DNA of 10,167 nucleotides from an uncultured Chitinophagales bacterium (GTDB taxonomy: Bacteria > Bacteroidota > Bacteroidia > Chitinophagales > Chitinophagaceae). Location of the stretch: the NCBI GenBank assembly GCA_946886475.1, contig CAMPIQ010000133.1:1-10167 (forward strand). The letters run 5' to 3'. The notes beneath the pieces were generated by a model that was given only the letters and a program-made list of their open reading frames with translations, was not told where the DNA came from and did no database searches. This document shows, in pieces, positions 1 through 6,818 of this stretch (position 1 is its first letter; each line of letters opens with the position of its first letter). The position numbers were made by a program, and so were the translations under genes.

Positions 1-195
1 GCTGCAATAGCCGCAATTTCTTTTGGACAATTGTACTTAGAAGGTACTATTGACAAACGATTTAAAGTGCTTGCAATAACTTCTCTTAAACGGCAGCTTG
101 ACCCTGAAATGCTGAATCTTTGGGGCGACACATATAAAACTATCAGAGAAGCACAACTCAGAAAAATGTTGGCCGTAATCCATCAGGTTAACTAA
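1..195 (+). CDS. 3' end of an unrecognised gene (partial)
   Basis: The first base starts an open frame of 64 codons that is cut by the window edge and ends at TAA 193-195. The other two plus frames hit stops early, so this is the likely coding frame. The visible C-terminus is mixed hydrophobic and charged (ending LRKMLAVIHQVN), with no motif I can name and no obvious membrane segment. I do not recognise the family. The same frame stays open for another 63 codons after the TAA and ends in a TGA (385-387) that overlaps the ATG of the next gene. The TAA may therefore be a nonsense mutation in a longer gene rather than the natural end. The gene is probably real, but its identity is unknown. Confidence 0.45.
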   Translation, partial: AAIAAISFGQLYLEGTIDKRFKVLAITSLKRQLDPEMLNLWGDTYKTIREAQLRKMLAVIHQVN

Positions 196-383
196 AAGGG
201 TTCAACAGCTGTTTTGCAAATTGCTGAAGGAATTAATTTAAGTTGTACCTCATATTCCACTTTCGTACAGTGCCTGGCAAACTATCCCTATGCCCAACAC
301 GTGAAAGCCATTTCCTTTATAAACAATTCTACCGCACTCATGAAAAATCTGGTAAGTCATTTTAACCCAATAAAAATAAAAAT

Positions 384-878
384 ATGATCGAGCAAAAAAT
401 CACTCCTTGCCTGTGGGTAGAGAAGGATGCAAAAACTGTAGCTGAATACTACCTGTCAATTTTTAAAGACAGTAAGTTGAAAGACTATCGCTTATTCACC
501 AATATGCCGAAAGATGGGAACCCTGATAATGCAGATCCTGATAATTTGTCCGGCGAATTTGACACCGCAGTTATGGAAATAGCCGGGGTTGAATTCAGCA
601 TTTTGGCGGCAGGACCTTTATTTAAATTTAATGAAGCAATATCCCTTGTTATCAACTGTAAAGACCAGGCAGAGGTAGATTACTATTGGGAAGCGCTAAC
701 TTCTAATGGAGGTGAAGAAGGCCCTTGTGGCTGGTGTAAGGACAGGTATGGCTTATCCTGGCAGGTGGTACCCACCGAATATTTTGATCTTATTCATCAT
801 AGCGATCCTGCTATCAGCAGAAAGGCTATGATGAACACTTTTAAACAAAAGAAATTAATCATTTCAGCGCTAAAGTAA
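384..878 (+). CDS. VOC-superfamily protein, PhnB / 3-dmu-9_3-mt type
   Basis: This is a 164-residue protein of the vicinal oxygen chelate (glyoxalase/bleomycin-resistance) superfamily, in the PhnB-like subgroup often labelled '3-demethylubiquinone-9 3-methyltransferase domain'. The start ITPCLWVEKDAKTVAEYYLS matches the family opening of a strand and helix followed by 'A..FY.SIF'. The middle GVEFSILAAGPLFKFNEAIS and the late CGWCKDRYGLSWQVVPTEY block are also typical, as is the closing helix with paired lysines and a final small-hydrophobic tail. Length is normal for the family. Most members have no proven substrate and the methyltransferase name is historical, so no reaction should be assigned. 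It is probably cytoplasmic, as no signal peptide or membrane segment is seen. The ATG at 384 is preceded by an A-rich stretch as is usual in this phylum, and it overlaps the TGA of the possibly broken upstream frame. Confidence 0.88.
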   Translation: MIEQKITPCLWVEKDAKTVAEYYLSIFKDSKLKDYRLFTNMPKDGNPDNADPDNLSGEFDTAVMEIAGVEFSILAAGPLFKFNEAISLVINCKDQAEVDYYWEALTSNGGEEGPCGWCKDRYGLSWQVVPTEYFDLIHHSDPAISRKAMMNTFKQKKLIISALK

Positions 879-1322
879 AATGGAAAGAATAAATGGCCGG
901 ACGAATAACTACCAGCGGGAGAACAGACCACCAACAGTATTAACTTTACCCGGCAACTCACAGACAGGAGATTCCTAATACAGGATACCAGCGGTGAGTT
1001 ATCTGAACTATGTTGTCTGTAATGATACCAAAGTACTGGAAGCCCGGCATAACTGAATCGCAAAAGCATAAAGACGAGAAGCCAGGAAAATGTTCATAAG
1101 GCTCTTTCCTCATAAAAAAATCGTACAAATATTTACGCTCACCATCAACCGGGGAGGCGGTGGAATACATTGCATGACGCGTGAACAACCTTATTTAAGC
1201 CGCAGGTAACATTGCACAGGCCCAAATCTCTTATCATTTTTATTACCTATGGATAGTAATGATTCCGTGCAATCCACCATCGGCATCTAAAAAAACTCAT
1301 TGAAAAATTTTACTGATCATTC
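879..1322. other. Intergenic stretch with no supportable gene
   Basis: About 440 bases lie between the VOC gene and the end of the M14 peptidase. A plus-strand ATG at 880 gives only 32 codons, and two minus-strand frames of 76 and 90 codons have unconvincing composition rich in Cys, Phe and Ser, with no recognisable motif. I find no tRNA-like fold, no strong terminator hairpin and no tandem repeat. Because the two flanking genes converge here, the length is more than needed for 3' ends. It could hold decayed coding sequence, but I cannot show it. Confidence 0.5.
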
Positions 1323-3899
1323 CTATTCCTCAGCCCTTGCCGAAGCCGCGTCAATATTCTTTCCAAAGAAAATGGCATTCATCATCAGCTTACTTCCTCC
1401 CAACCAGAATGCACGCAGATTGGGATTGTCCGCAATGGATATCACCCTTCCGCTTCCAACCGTATTTACAATGACCGCTGCTGAATTTTTCATTATTTCA
1501 TAATTCTGTTTGCTCAGCCATCCGCTTTGCAGAGGTGCGTTCTTATAATAAAAGGGCGTAGCATAGGGATTTTTACTTTTTTCCATGAACACGGAATTTG
1601 CTTTGAACAAGCTAACATAAGGTCGGGTGTAGCCATAAGCAAGTGGATGTGAAAGATCAACATCAGCTTTAAAGATGGCGCCACTCATTCTTTGCGCGCC
1701 CTGTACCTGCTCGCGGTCAACATAGGTAAGGATCCTGGTGCTGTCTGCCGAAGGTTTCTGCTTTTTAAAATTCACCTGGCTGATGCCATTTTGCGCTGCC
1801 CATGTTACCGCATCCTCTGTCAGGATCAAAGTGCCCCCACCCTGCACCCAGCTTTTCAATTTTTCCTTATTAAGTTCACCATAATTTCCACTTACCATGA
1901 TCAGCGTATTGTATTTACCGGGATCAATGCGGTTAAAAACGGAAATGTCAAGATGGGAAACCGGTATTTCAAACCTTTGATCCATCATATGCCATACTTC
2001 ACCTGCATCCAATGCATTTACGCCCTGGCCAACCAGCATGGCTACTACCGGCTTTGTCAAAGCACTGAACCTGCTGCTCCCGATATCACTTCCTGAAACG
2101 GAATTGCCTGATGTAATGGCATGTACATTTACACCGTATTTAACAGCAGCATCTTTCACAAGTTCATATATCTTTTGCGAATTCAACTGCTGCATGCTTA
2201 CTGGTATCATGATGGTTCCATAACCAAATTTTTTATTGGCATTACCTATATTCAGTTCAAATTGATTCGTGGCTACTTTGGTAAATAAACCTGAGTCCTG
2301 CAAAGCATATAATAATGCAGGTGCATAATAATCCGGCCATTCAACCAGGTAAGCAATTTCCGAACGGCCACCTGTCACTTCGCCTTTTTCTTTTAATTCT
2401 GACGTGATCTTCGCACCCTGCAATCCGGAATTAAACTGCGATGCATTGAGTTCAGCATAGGGCAGTCCAAAAGCAAGCGGCATGGTCCATGTTGTAATAT
2501 CATAAAACAAACTATCCTGGTATTGAAGCGTTTTATCAAAAATACCTTTGATCAACCTGTACTGGGGCTGGCTGGCTGGCACCACATATGAAAAGCCTTT
2601 TTTAAAACTTTGCCCGTCCGCGCTGATTGACTGATCCAGTCTATAAACATCTATCTGGTGCCTGCGCAGCATGTTGACGAAAATATTTGAGCGCGCATCA
2701 TCGCTTTCATCGCCAAAAACATATGCCTTTACGGAAGCAGATGAAGCCTCCTTCATAGCTGAACTGTAAAATTCCCTTTGCCAGTCAAGAAACTCTTTTC
2801 GCAGCGCCTTTGCTCCTTCCAGCGTGGAAAGTGTGGTGATGAACTGGTTTTTAATGGTGAAGGGAAAAGTAAGCAGGCCGTTTGCTGTTTGTTGAGCATG
2901 TCCTCGTGATGAAGCCTGCTCAAATAAGATACCTATTGAACCATTTACATCCGGATAGGTAGAACCTTTTCCATAATAAAAATCATCATAGTTCTCCTTT
3001 GTAAAATAAAGTGAACCGATACGGTCAAGAAAAGCCGCATGAAATTTCCCAAGCTTAGCGGTGAGCTCCTGGTTTTTTGCAGGTGTAATTGGATTTACTC
3101 TTGAGGGCACACCGGGCTGGAAGAAAAATGTGGCATTGCTTCCCTGCTCATGATGGTCAGTTAAAATATTGGGCTTCCATTTGTGGAACCAATCAAGACG
3201 GTTACGGCTTTCAACATGTTGTGCAGGCAACCAGTCGCGGTTAAGATCAAACCAGTAATGATTATATCTTCCACCCGGCCACACTTCACTGAACTCTCTT
3301 GAGTAAGGATCTGAAACAAGATGCCTGCTCCTGTGCTGGTTGGCCCAGGTTGAAAAACGTTGCAGGCCATCAGGATTAAATGCAGGATCAAGAAGGATCA
3401 CCGTATTTTTTAAAAGATCATCGATCTGTTTTCCTTTTGCCGCAGCCAGATAATAAGCGCTCAACAGTGAAGCATTGGCACCACTGGGTTCATTACCATG
3501 AATAGAATGACCAATGTAAACAACGATGGGCATTTCACTGGTATTGAGCTGAGCCGATCCTGAAGGATCGGTTAACATCACATGCTGTTGCCTGATCTGT
3601 TCAAGGTTCCTGTGGTTCTCCGGAGAGGTGATCACCAGCAACACCTGTGGTCTTGTTTCATAAGTATAACCCATTTGCTCAAGCCTGATCCTGCCGGGTG
3701 CAGCCTTTGCCAACGCATACATATAATTTACCAGTCTGTCGTGAGTAACATGCCATTCACCTACATGGTGATGAATGATATCTTTTGGTTTGGGGATTGA
3801 CGGGTCGTAGGTAATGCTGTCAGGTAAATAATAAGAAAGATCCTGAGCAGTCAGTTGTGTTGACAGAATGATTGTTAAAATGCCGAATAGTTTTCTCAT
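1323..3899 (-). CDS. Secreted M14-family zinc carboxypeptidase with C-terminal GATase1-like domain
   Basis: This 858-residue protein is predicted to be exported and to cleave peptides with a catalytic zinc. Residues 1-19 form a signal peptide (MRKLFGILTIILSTQLTA, probable cut before QD). The M14 fold occupies roughly residues 45-370. It shows HGNE at 134-137 (zinc ligands H134 and E137), NPDG at 175-178, DLNRDW at 218-223 (the substrate-binding Asn-Arg pair), a late His in TDHHEQG at 248-253 (third ligand) and E327 in GILFEQ as the expected catalytic glutamate, so the active site appears intact. The C-terminal third contains a class I glutamine-amidotransferase-like fold (for example VAMLVGQGVNALDAGEVW and the NTLIMVSGNYGEL...GGGTLILTEDAV region) with no visible catalytic Cys, probably structural or ligand-binding. 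This two-part design is common in Bacteroidota, where it is usually annotated only as a zinc carboxypeptidase. It is a single-gene unit, convergent with the VOC gene. The substrate is unknown. Confidence 0.93.
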   Translation of the reverse strand: MRKLFGILTIILSTQLTAQDLSYYLPDSITYDPSIPKPKDIIHHHVGEWHVTHDRLVNYMYALAKAAPGRIRLEQMGYTYETRPQVLLVITSPENHRNLEQIRQQHVMLTDPSGSAQLNTSEMPIVVYIGHSIHGNEPSGANASLLSAYYLAAAKGKQIDDLLKNTVILLDPAFNPDGLQRFSTWANQHRSRHLVSDPYSREFSEVWPGGRYNHYWFDLNRDWLPAQHVESRNRLDWFHKWKPNILTDHHEQGSNATFFFQPGVPSRVNPITPAKNQELTAKLGKFHAAFLDRIGSLYFTKENYDDFYYGKGSTYPDVNGSIGILFEQASSRGHAQQTANGLLTFPFTIKNQFITTLSTLEGAKALRKEFLDWQREFYSSAMKEASSASVKAYVFGDESDDARSNIFVNMLRRHQIDVYRLDQSISADGQSFKKGFSYVVPASQPQYRLIKGIFDKTLQYQDSLFYDITTWTMPLAFGLPYAELNASQFNSGLQGAKITSELKEKGEVTGGRSEIAYLVEWPDYYAPALLYALQDSGLFTKVATNQFELNIGNANKKFGYGTIMIPVSMQQLNSQKIYELVKDAAVKYGVNVHAITSGNSVSGSDIGSSRFSALTKPVVAMLVGQGVNALDAGEVWHMMDQRFEIPVSHLDISVFNRIDPGKYNTLIMVSGNYGELNKEKLKSWVQGGGTLILTEDAVTWAAQNGISQVNFKKQKPSADSTRILTYVDREQVQGAQRMSGAIFKADVDLSHPLAYGYTRPYVSLFKANSVFMEKSKNPYATPFYYKNAPLQSGWLSKQNYEIMKNSAAVIVNTVGSGRVISIADNPNLRAFWLGGSKLMMNAIFFGKNIDAASARAEE

Positions 3900-3992
3900 A
3901 ATGACCAGTTAGGGTTTGTAATTTAAGGCAAGGAGAGAAAAGAGAAAAAAGAGATTGAGTAAAGGCGGGGGAATAATGTTGAATGGCGATTG

Positions 3993-4023
3993 TCACATCA
4001 GTCCTGTTTTTTCCAGGATGTGA
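3993..4023. repeat. Imperfect hairpin upstream of the M14 gene
   Basis: TCACAT (3993-3998) pairs with ATGTGA (4018-4023), and CCTG (4003-4006) pairs with CAGG (4014-4017). A four-base bulge lies on the left and the loop is a T-run. It sits about 95 bases before the peptidase start on its own (minus) strand, where it could fall in the leader or promoter region. The role is unknown. Confidence 0.4.
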
Positions 4024-4111
4024 TAGTCAAAGATTAAACAGGTTAATTCAATACTTCTCCCGGCAATCAACATTAACTATCCAGTGCATTCTATCGGCAC
4101 AATTTTTACTT

Positions 4112-4125
4112 TACACATATGTGTA
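4112..4125. promoter_or_regulatory. Perfect 14-base palindrome, candidate operator
   Basis: TACACATATGTGTA is perfectly self-complementary and lies mid-spacer between the divergent peptidase and phoH genes. It overlaps a weak -7-like match (TACTTTAC at 4107-4114). Symmetry of this length suits a dimeric helix-turn-helix repressor, but no such regulator gene is in the window and chance cannot be excluded. Confidence 0.35.
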
Positions 4126-4217
4126 TAAATAACCTATGGGAATTGGGATGAGTTTTATTTATCTTGTAAGAGATAGGTTAATATACCAAAACGGGACTTA
4201 ATCCGGATCCCGCTATA

Positions 4218-4232
4218 TCCGCCACAGGCGGA
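4218..4232. repeat. Short GC-rich hairpin in the phoH leader region
   Basis: TCCGCC (4218-4223) and GGCGGA (4227-4232) form a six-pair stem around the three-base loop ACA. A partial outer pairing (CCGC near 4209 with GCGG near 4234) and a neighbouring CGGGA/TCCCG pair at 4194-4212 add structure. It stands out as GC-rich in an AT-rich spacer, which is typical of interspersed palindromic (REP-like) units, though only one copy lies in this window. It could equally be a folded mRNA leader. Confidence 0.45.
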
Positions 4233-4279
4233 ACGCGGTGGGAAAAGCCGGTCATTGTAACACGAAAACCTGAAATGAA

Positions 4280-5287
4280 TTGAGAGACACAATTATCAAC
4301 CTGGAAACCGTTAACCCTATTGAGTTCTTTGGAGTGAATAACGGCAAACTTGATATCCTTAAAAAGAAATTTCCATTATTAAAGATCCTTTCCCGCGGCA
4401 CGCAACTGAAGCTGAGTGGTGCACCTGAACAGGTGGAAGGCGCTAAAGAAAAGATCGATCTCATAGTGCAATACCTTGAAAGAAATGGACACATGAGTGA
4501 GAATTATTTTGAACAGATCCTTGGCGGCGACGATGCTGAAACCATCGACAATTTTGTGGAACGGAATCCCAATGATGTATTGGTATTTGGTCCAAATGGT
4601 AAAACTGTGCGCGCACGTACGGCCAACCAGAAACGGCTGGTACAGTCGGCCGAAAAAAATGATGTTGTTTTTGCTATTGGTCCTGCAGGTACGGGTAAAA
4701 CCTATACGGCGGTGGCCATGGCGGTCAGGGCTCTAAAAAACAAAGCGGTTAAAAAGATCGTACTTACGCGGCCTGCGGTTGAAGCGGGAGAAAGCCTGGG
4801 ATTTCTTCCCGGCGATCTGAAGGAAAAGATCGATCCGTATTTGCGTCCATTGTATGATGCACTGGATGATATGATACCGGCCGACAAACTGGGTTATTAC
4901 ATGAGCACAAGAACAATTGAAATTGCTCCCCTGGCTTATATGAGGGGACGTACGCTTGATAATTGTTTTATCATTCTTGATGAAGCGCAGAATGCAACGG
5001 ACCTTCAGCTCAAAATGTTTTTGACAAGGATAGGTGGAAATGCCAAAGCCATCATTACGGGTGATCTTACCCAGGTGGACCTTCCGAGAAATCAAAAAAG
5101 CGGACTGGCCAAAGCCAGCCGGATCCTGAAAAATATCGATGGCATCGGATATATTGAACTGGATGAAGAGGATGTGGTAAGACATAAGCTTGTAAAAGCC
5201 ATCCTGAAAGCTTACGACAAGGAAGGACAAAGAGAAATGGAAATTGAAGAACAGGAAAAAAAAGAACGCAAGGAAAGAAGATGGTAG
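4280..5287 (+). CDS. phoH: PhoH-like P-loop ATPase
   Basis: This 335-residue cytoplasmic protein belongs to the PhoH/PhoL family of nucleotide-binding proteins, linked in other bacteria to RNA metabolism and stress. Residues 5-70 form the N-terminal region typical of Bacteroidota members (NLETVNPIEFFGVNN..LKILSRGTQLKLSGAPEQV), a small KH-like fold. The ATPase core follows, with Walker A GPAGTGKT at 134-141, Walker B FIILDEAQ at 230-237, TGD at 260-262 as the sensor-like motif, and a conserved RHKLV near 301. The last 20 residues are a highly charged E/K/R tail. The start codon appears to be TTG at 4280: the frame opens after TGA 4271-4273, and the ATG at 4275 is out of frame and stops after two codons. 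Length and N-terminal match support TTG. It is a single-gene transcript ending in a strong terminator. The exact substrate is not established. Confidence 0.93.
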   Translation: MRDTIINLETVNPIEFFGVNNGKLDILKKKFPLLKILSRGTQLKLSGAPEQVEGAKEKIDLIVQYLERNGHMSENYFEQILGGDDAETIDNFVERNPNDVLVFGPNGKTVRARTANQKRLVQSAEKNDVVFAIGPAGTGKTYTAVAMAVRALKNKAVKKIVLTRPAVEAGESLGFLPGDLKEKIDPYLRPLYDALDDMIPADKLGYYMSTRTIEIAPLAYMRGRTLDNCFIILDEAQNATDLQLKMFLTRIGGNAKAIITGDLTQVDLPRNQKSGLAKASRILKNIDGIGYIELDEEDVVRHKLVKAILKAYDKEGQREMEIEEQEKKERKERRW

Positions 5288-5339
5288 CGTAACCTGCAGG
5301 CACCAGGAATTATTATTCAACGTCTTTTACATTATAAAG

Positions 5340-5358
5340 CCTGGTAGTTCCAGGTTTT
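5340..5358 (+). terminator. Weak hairpin plus short T-run after phoH
   Basis: CCTGG (5340-5344) and CCAGG (5350-5354) close a five-base loop and are followed by TTTT. It may act as a first, leaky stop upstream of the stronger terminator a few bases later, or it may be incidental. Confidence 0.4.
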
Positions 5359-5360
5359 AT

Positions 5361-5419
5361 AGCCGGTGAAATAAGAAGCATCATGAAAGTATCTTCTGAT
5401 TTCACCGGCTATTTTTTTT
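5361..5419 (+). terminator. Strong intrinsic terminator of phoH
   Basis: A perfect 12-base inverted repeat, AGCCGGTGAAAT (5361-5372) and ATTTCACCGGCT (5399-5410), is extended inside by AGAAG/CTTCT after one mismatch. It is followed at once by A and eight T residues (5412-5419). This separates phoH from the crcB-ppa operon, so the two are independent transcripts. Confidence 0.92.
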
Positions 5420-5462
5420 CTTTGATCACTCCACAGTAAAGCCTACTTCCATCATAGACTAC

Positions 5463-5477
5463 TGGATAAATTATCCA
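5463..5477. promoter_or_regulatory. 15-base palindrome upstream of the lipoprotein-crcB promoter, candidate operator
   Basis: TGGATAA and TTATCCA are perfect inverted arms around a single central A. The site ends 23 bases before the -7 element at 5501, so a bound protein would overlap or abut the -33 region. It is nested inside a wider inverted pair, ACAGTAAA (5433-5440) and TTTACTGT (5479-5486). The placement is right for a repressor or activator site. No regulator is identified. Confidence 0.45.
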
Positions 5478-5500
5478 TTTTACTGTATTCATTATCCTCT

Positions 5501-5508
5501 TAGCTTTG
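5501..5508 (+). promoter_or_regulatory. Bacteroidota -7 promoter element for the crcB-ppa operon
   Basis: TAGCTTTG matches the phylum's TAnnTTTG -7 consensus exactly. Only five bases separate it from the ATG at 5514, so transcription should begin at or next to the start codon, giving a leaderless or nearly leaderless mRNA. A clear -33 TTG at the standard distance is not seen. Confidence 0.7.
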
Positions 5509-5513
5509 CACAC

Positions 5514-5930
5514 ATGAAACAATTGGTGTTTTGTTTAATGGTGTTGTTATCAGCCTGTAATGATAATGATGAAAAGATAGCTGCAGAAGGCGCTCATGAT
5601 GCTGCAGGCATGTTCATCAATAATGTACTTGATGGAAATTTTGATGATGCAGGCAAACTGATGGTGCAGGATCCGGAGAACAACCGCTGGCTTTATGAAA
5701 CTGAAAAAAAATACATCAATCTTTCCTCTGAGGACAAAAGGAATATGAGGGAATCTGAACCCACCATTTATGAAACACGCAAAGTAAGCGATAGTGTTTC
5801 CATCATCTTTTATTCAAATTCCTATAACAGCAGGAGAGATTCCGTGAAGCTTGTAAACAAGAACGGAAACTGGCTTGTTGATCTGAAATATACTTTTCCC
5901 TTAGCTGATATTCCACCAAATGTTGAATAA
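5514..5930 (+). CDS. Small lipoprotein, DUF4878-like (NTF2-type fold suspected)
   Basis: This 138-residue protein has a lipoprotein signal peptide: MKQLVFCLMVLLSAC with Cys15 in a good lipobox (LSAC), so it should be lipid-anchored outside the cytoplasmic membrane. The mature part begins with Asn and acidic residues. It contains a helix with FINNVLDGNFDDAGKLM and ends with DSVKLVNKNGNWLVDLKYTF. That pattern, an N-terminal helix, a residue stretch resembling 'accumulating dose' domains and a closing two-strand 'VKLVKENGKWLID' hairpin, resembles DUF4878 and related NTF2-like lipoproteins of Bacteroidota. The function is unknown. It is the first gene of a four-gene operon, and its last codons overlap the start of crcB by 11 bases, which favours translational coupling. 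The family placement is moderate; the lipoprotein call is firm. Confidence 0.82.
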   Translation: MKQLVFCLMVLLSACNDNDEKIAAEGAHDAAGMFINNVLDGNFDDAGKLMVQDPENNRWLYETEKKYINLSSEDKRNMRESEPTIYETRKVSDSVSIIFYSNSYNSRRDSVKLVNKNGNWLVDLKYTFPLADIPPNVE

Positions 5931-6273
5931 TTTATTACTCGTAGCCCTTGGAGGAGGCATAGGCAGCATACTGCGATACATGTGCCAGCGCACCTTTAAT
6001 TCTGAATTTCCATTCGGTACCCTTGCCGTGAATATCACCGGCTGTTTTTTAATTGGCATTTTCTGGGCGCTTTCCATAAAAGGCTGGGATGAATCAAAAA
6101 GACTTTTATTAATTACCGGGTTATGTGGAGGATTTACAACTTTTTCTGCATTTACCCACGAAAGTGTACAAATGATGATGGATAACCGCTGGATGATCTT
6201 TATACTTTATACATCAATTAGCATCATTGCCGGCCTGCTTGCCACCTTCGCCGGTTTTAAACTATTTAACTAA
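5920..6273 (+). CDS. crcB: Fluoride ion channel CrcB/FluC
   Basis: This 117-residue inner-membrane protein exports fluoride as a dual-topology dimer, protecting cytoplasmic enzymes. The family signatures are all present: GGGIGSILRY at 11-20, FGTLAVNITG at 32-41 (including the pore Asn38), and GLCGGFTTFSAF at 67-78 with the phenylalanines and TTFS segment that line the fluoride path. Four hydrophobic helices fit the sequence (about residues 3-20, 33-52, 62-82 and 92-115), and the length is standard. Only one crcB copy is here, consistent with a homodimer rather than the paired form of some Gram-positives. It starts inside the end of the lipoprotein gene (ATG 5920 before TAA 5928) and its own TAA shares a base with the next ATG. 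No fluoride riboswitch motif was noticed upstream of the operon. Confidence 0.95.
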   Translation: MLNNLLLVALGGGIGSILRYMCQRTFNSEFPFGTLAVNITGCFLIGIFWALSIKGWDESKRLLLITGLCGGFTTFSAFTHESVQMMMDNRWMIFILYTSISIIAGLLATFAGFKLFN

Positions 6274-6818
6274 TGAAAACCATTCATGTTCTGCATCCAT
6301 GGCATGGAGCCGGTTATGGCGAGAGATCTCCTGAACAGGTAAATGCCATGATAGAAATATCACAGGGCTCCCGTACAAAATATGAAATCGACAAAGTAAC
6401 GGGATTGCTTAAACTTGATCGTGTGATCTATTCATCTTTTCATTATCCGGTAAATTACGGTTTCATACCACAAACGCTGGGACACGATAATGATCCTCTT
6501 GACATACTGGTAATGTGCTCTCAGTCCATTCAGCCCTTATGCCTGGTTGAAGCCACCGTAATTGGAAATATGCAAATGATAGATTCAGGTGAAAAAGATG
6601 ACAAGATCATTGCTGTAGCCACCAAAGATCCTTCAGTTAATCATATATCCTCCATTGATGAAATGCCCAGGCATTTTATTAATGAACTTAGAAATTATTT
6701 TGAACAGTACAAGGTGCTTGAAAATAAACAGGTACAGATTGAAGAGTTTCAGTCCAGGGAAGTTGCCTATGGCATCATTGAAGAAGCGATCACTTACTAT
6801 AAACAAAAATTCGCCTGA
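6273..6818 (+). CDS. ppa: Family I inorganic pyrophosphatase
   Basis: This 181-residue soluble enzyme hydrolyses pyrophosphate to two phosphates with Mg2+, pulling forward nucleic acid, protein and sulfate-activation reactions. The family I signature D-x-D-P-x-D is present as DNDPLDILV (72-80). The active-site set also appears complete by comparison with the E. coli enzyme: E28, K36, E38, R50, Y62, D72, D74, D77, D104 and D109. The N-terminus (HPWHGAGYGERSPEQVNAMI) is typical of Bacteroidota members. The ATG at 6273 shares one base with the crcB stop (TAATG), and the TGA shares one base with the next ATG. Family I pyrophosphatases are classical fluoride-inhibited enzymes, which makes the fusion of this gene to crcB in one transcript meaningful. 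The call is secure; regulation by fluoride is inference. Confidence 0.96.
   Translation: MKTIHVLHPWHGAGYGERSPEQVNAMIEISQGSRTKYEIDKVTGLLKLDRVIYSSFHYPVNYGFIPQTLGHDNDPLDILVMCSQSIQPLCLVEATVIGNMQMIDSGEKDDKIIAVATKDPSVNHISSIDEMPRHFINELRNYFEQYKVLENKQVQIEEFQSREVAYGIIEEAITYYKQKFA

Larger units (their letters stand above)
3900..4279. other. Divergent intergenic region between M14 peptidase and phoH
   Basis: These 380 bases contain the promoters of both flanking genes, but I cannot point to a convincing TAnnTTTG element on either strand. The best matches are TACTTTAC at 4107 and TATCTTGT at 4160 on plus, each with two mismatches. The spacer holds three separate inverted-repeat structures, listed individually: a hairpin at 3993-4023, a perfect 14-base palindrome at 4112-4125 and a GC-rich hairpin at 4218-4232. 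There is no open frame of useful length. A spacer this long with this much symmetry suggests regulation or an interspersed repeat rather than plain filler. Confidence 0.6.

Noticed and set aside
880..978. Small plus-strand ORF of 32 codons directly after the VOC gene
   Set aside because: It has an ATG one base after the VOC stop, but no ribosome binding sequence and no recognisable peptide. Length and composition are within chance.
797..1188. Two minus-strand open frames after the VOC gene (90 and 76 codons)
   Set aside because: Neither shows a family motif, plausible composition or a ribosome binding site, and one overlaps the end of the VOC gene.
2566..2582. GGCT tetranucleotide run inside the M14 gene as a slippage switch
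   Set aside because: It has only about three and a half units, lies deep inside an intact coding region and encodes ordinary sequence, so it is too short to call phase-variable.
4733..5320. A 195-codon open frame on the minus strand opposite phoH
   Set aside because: It lies wholly opposite the well-supported phoH gene. Its translation is rich in Phe, Ser and Cys with no recognisable motif, as expected of a mirror-frame artefact.
5421..5513. Fluoride riboswitch before the crcB operon
   Set aside because: I could not find the conserved fluoride-aptamer sequence blocks, and the promoter at 5501 leaves no leader for one.
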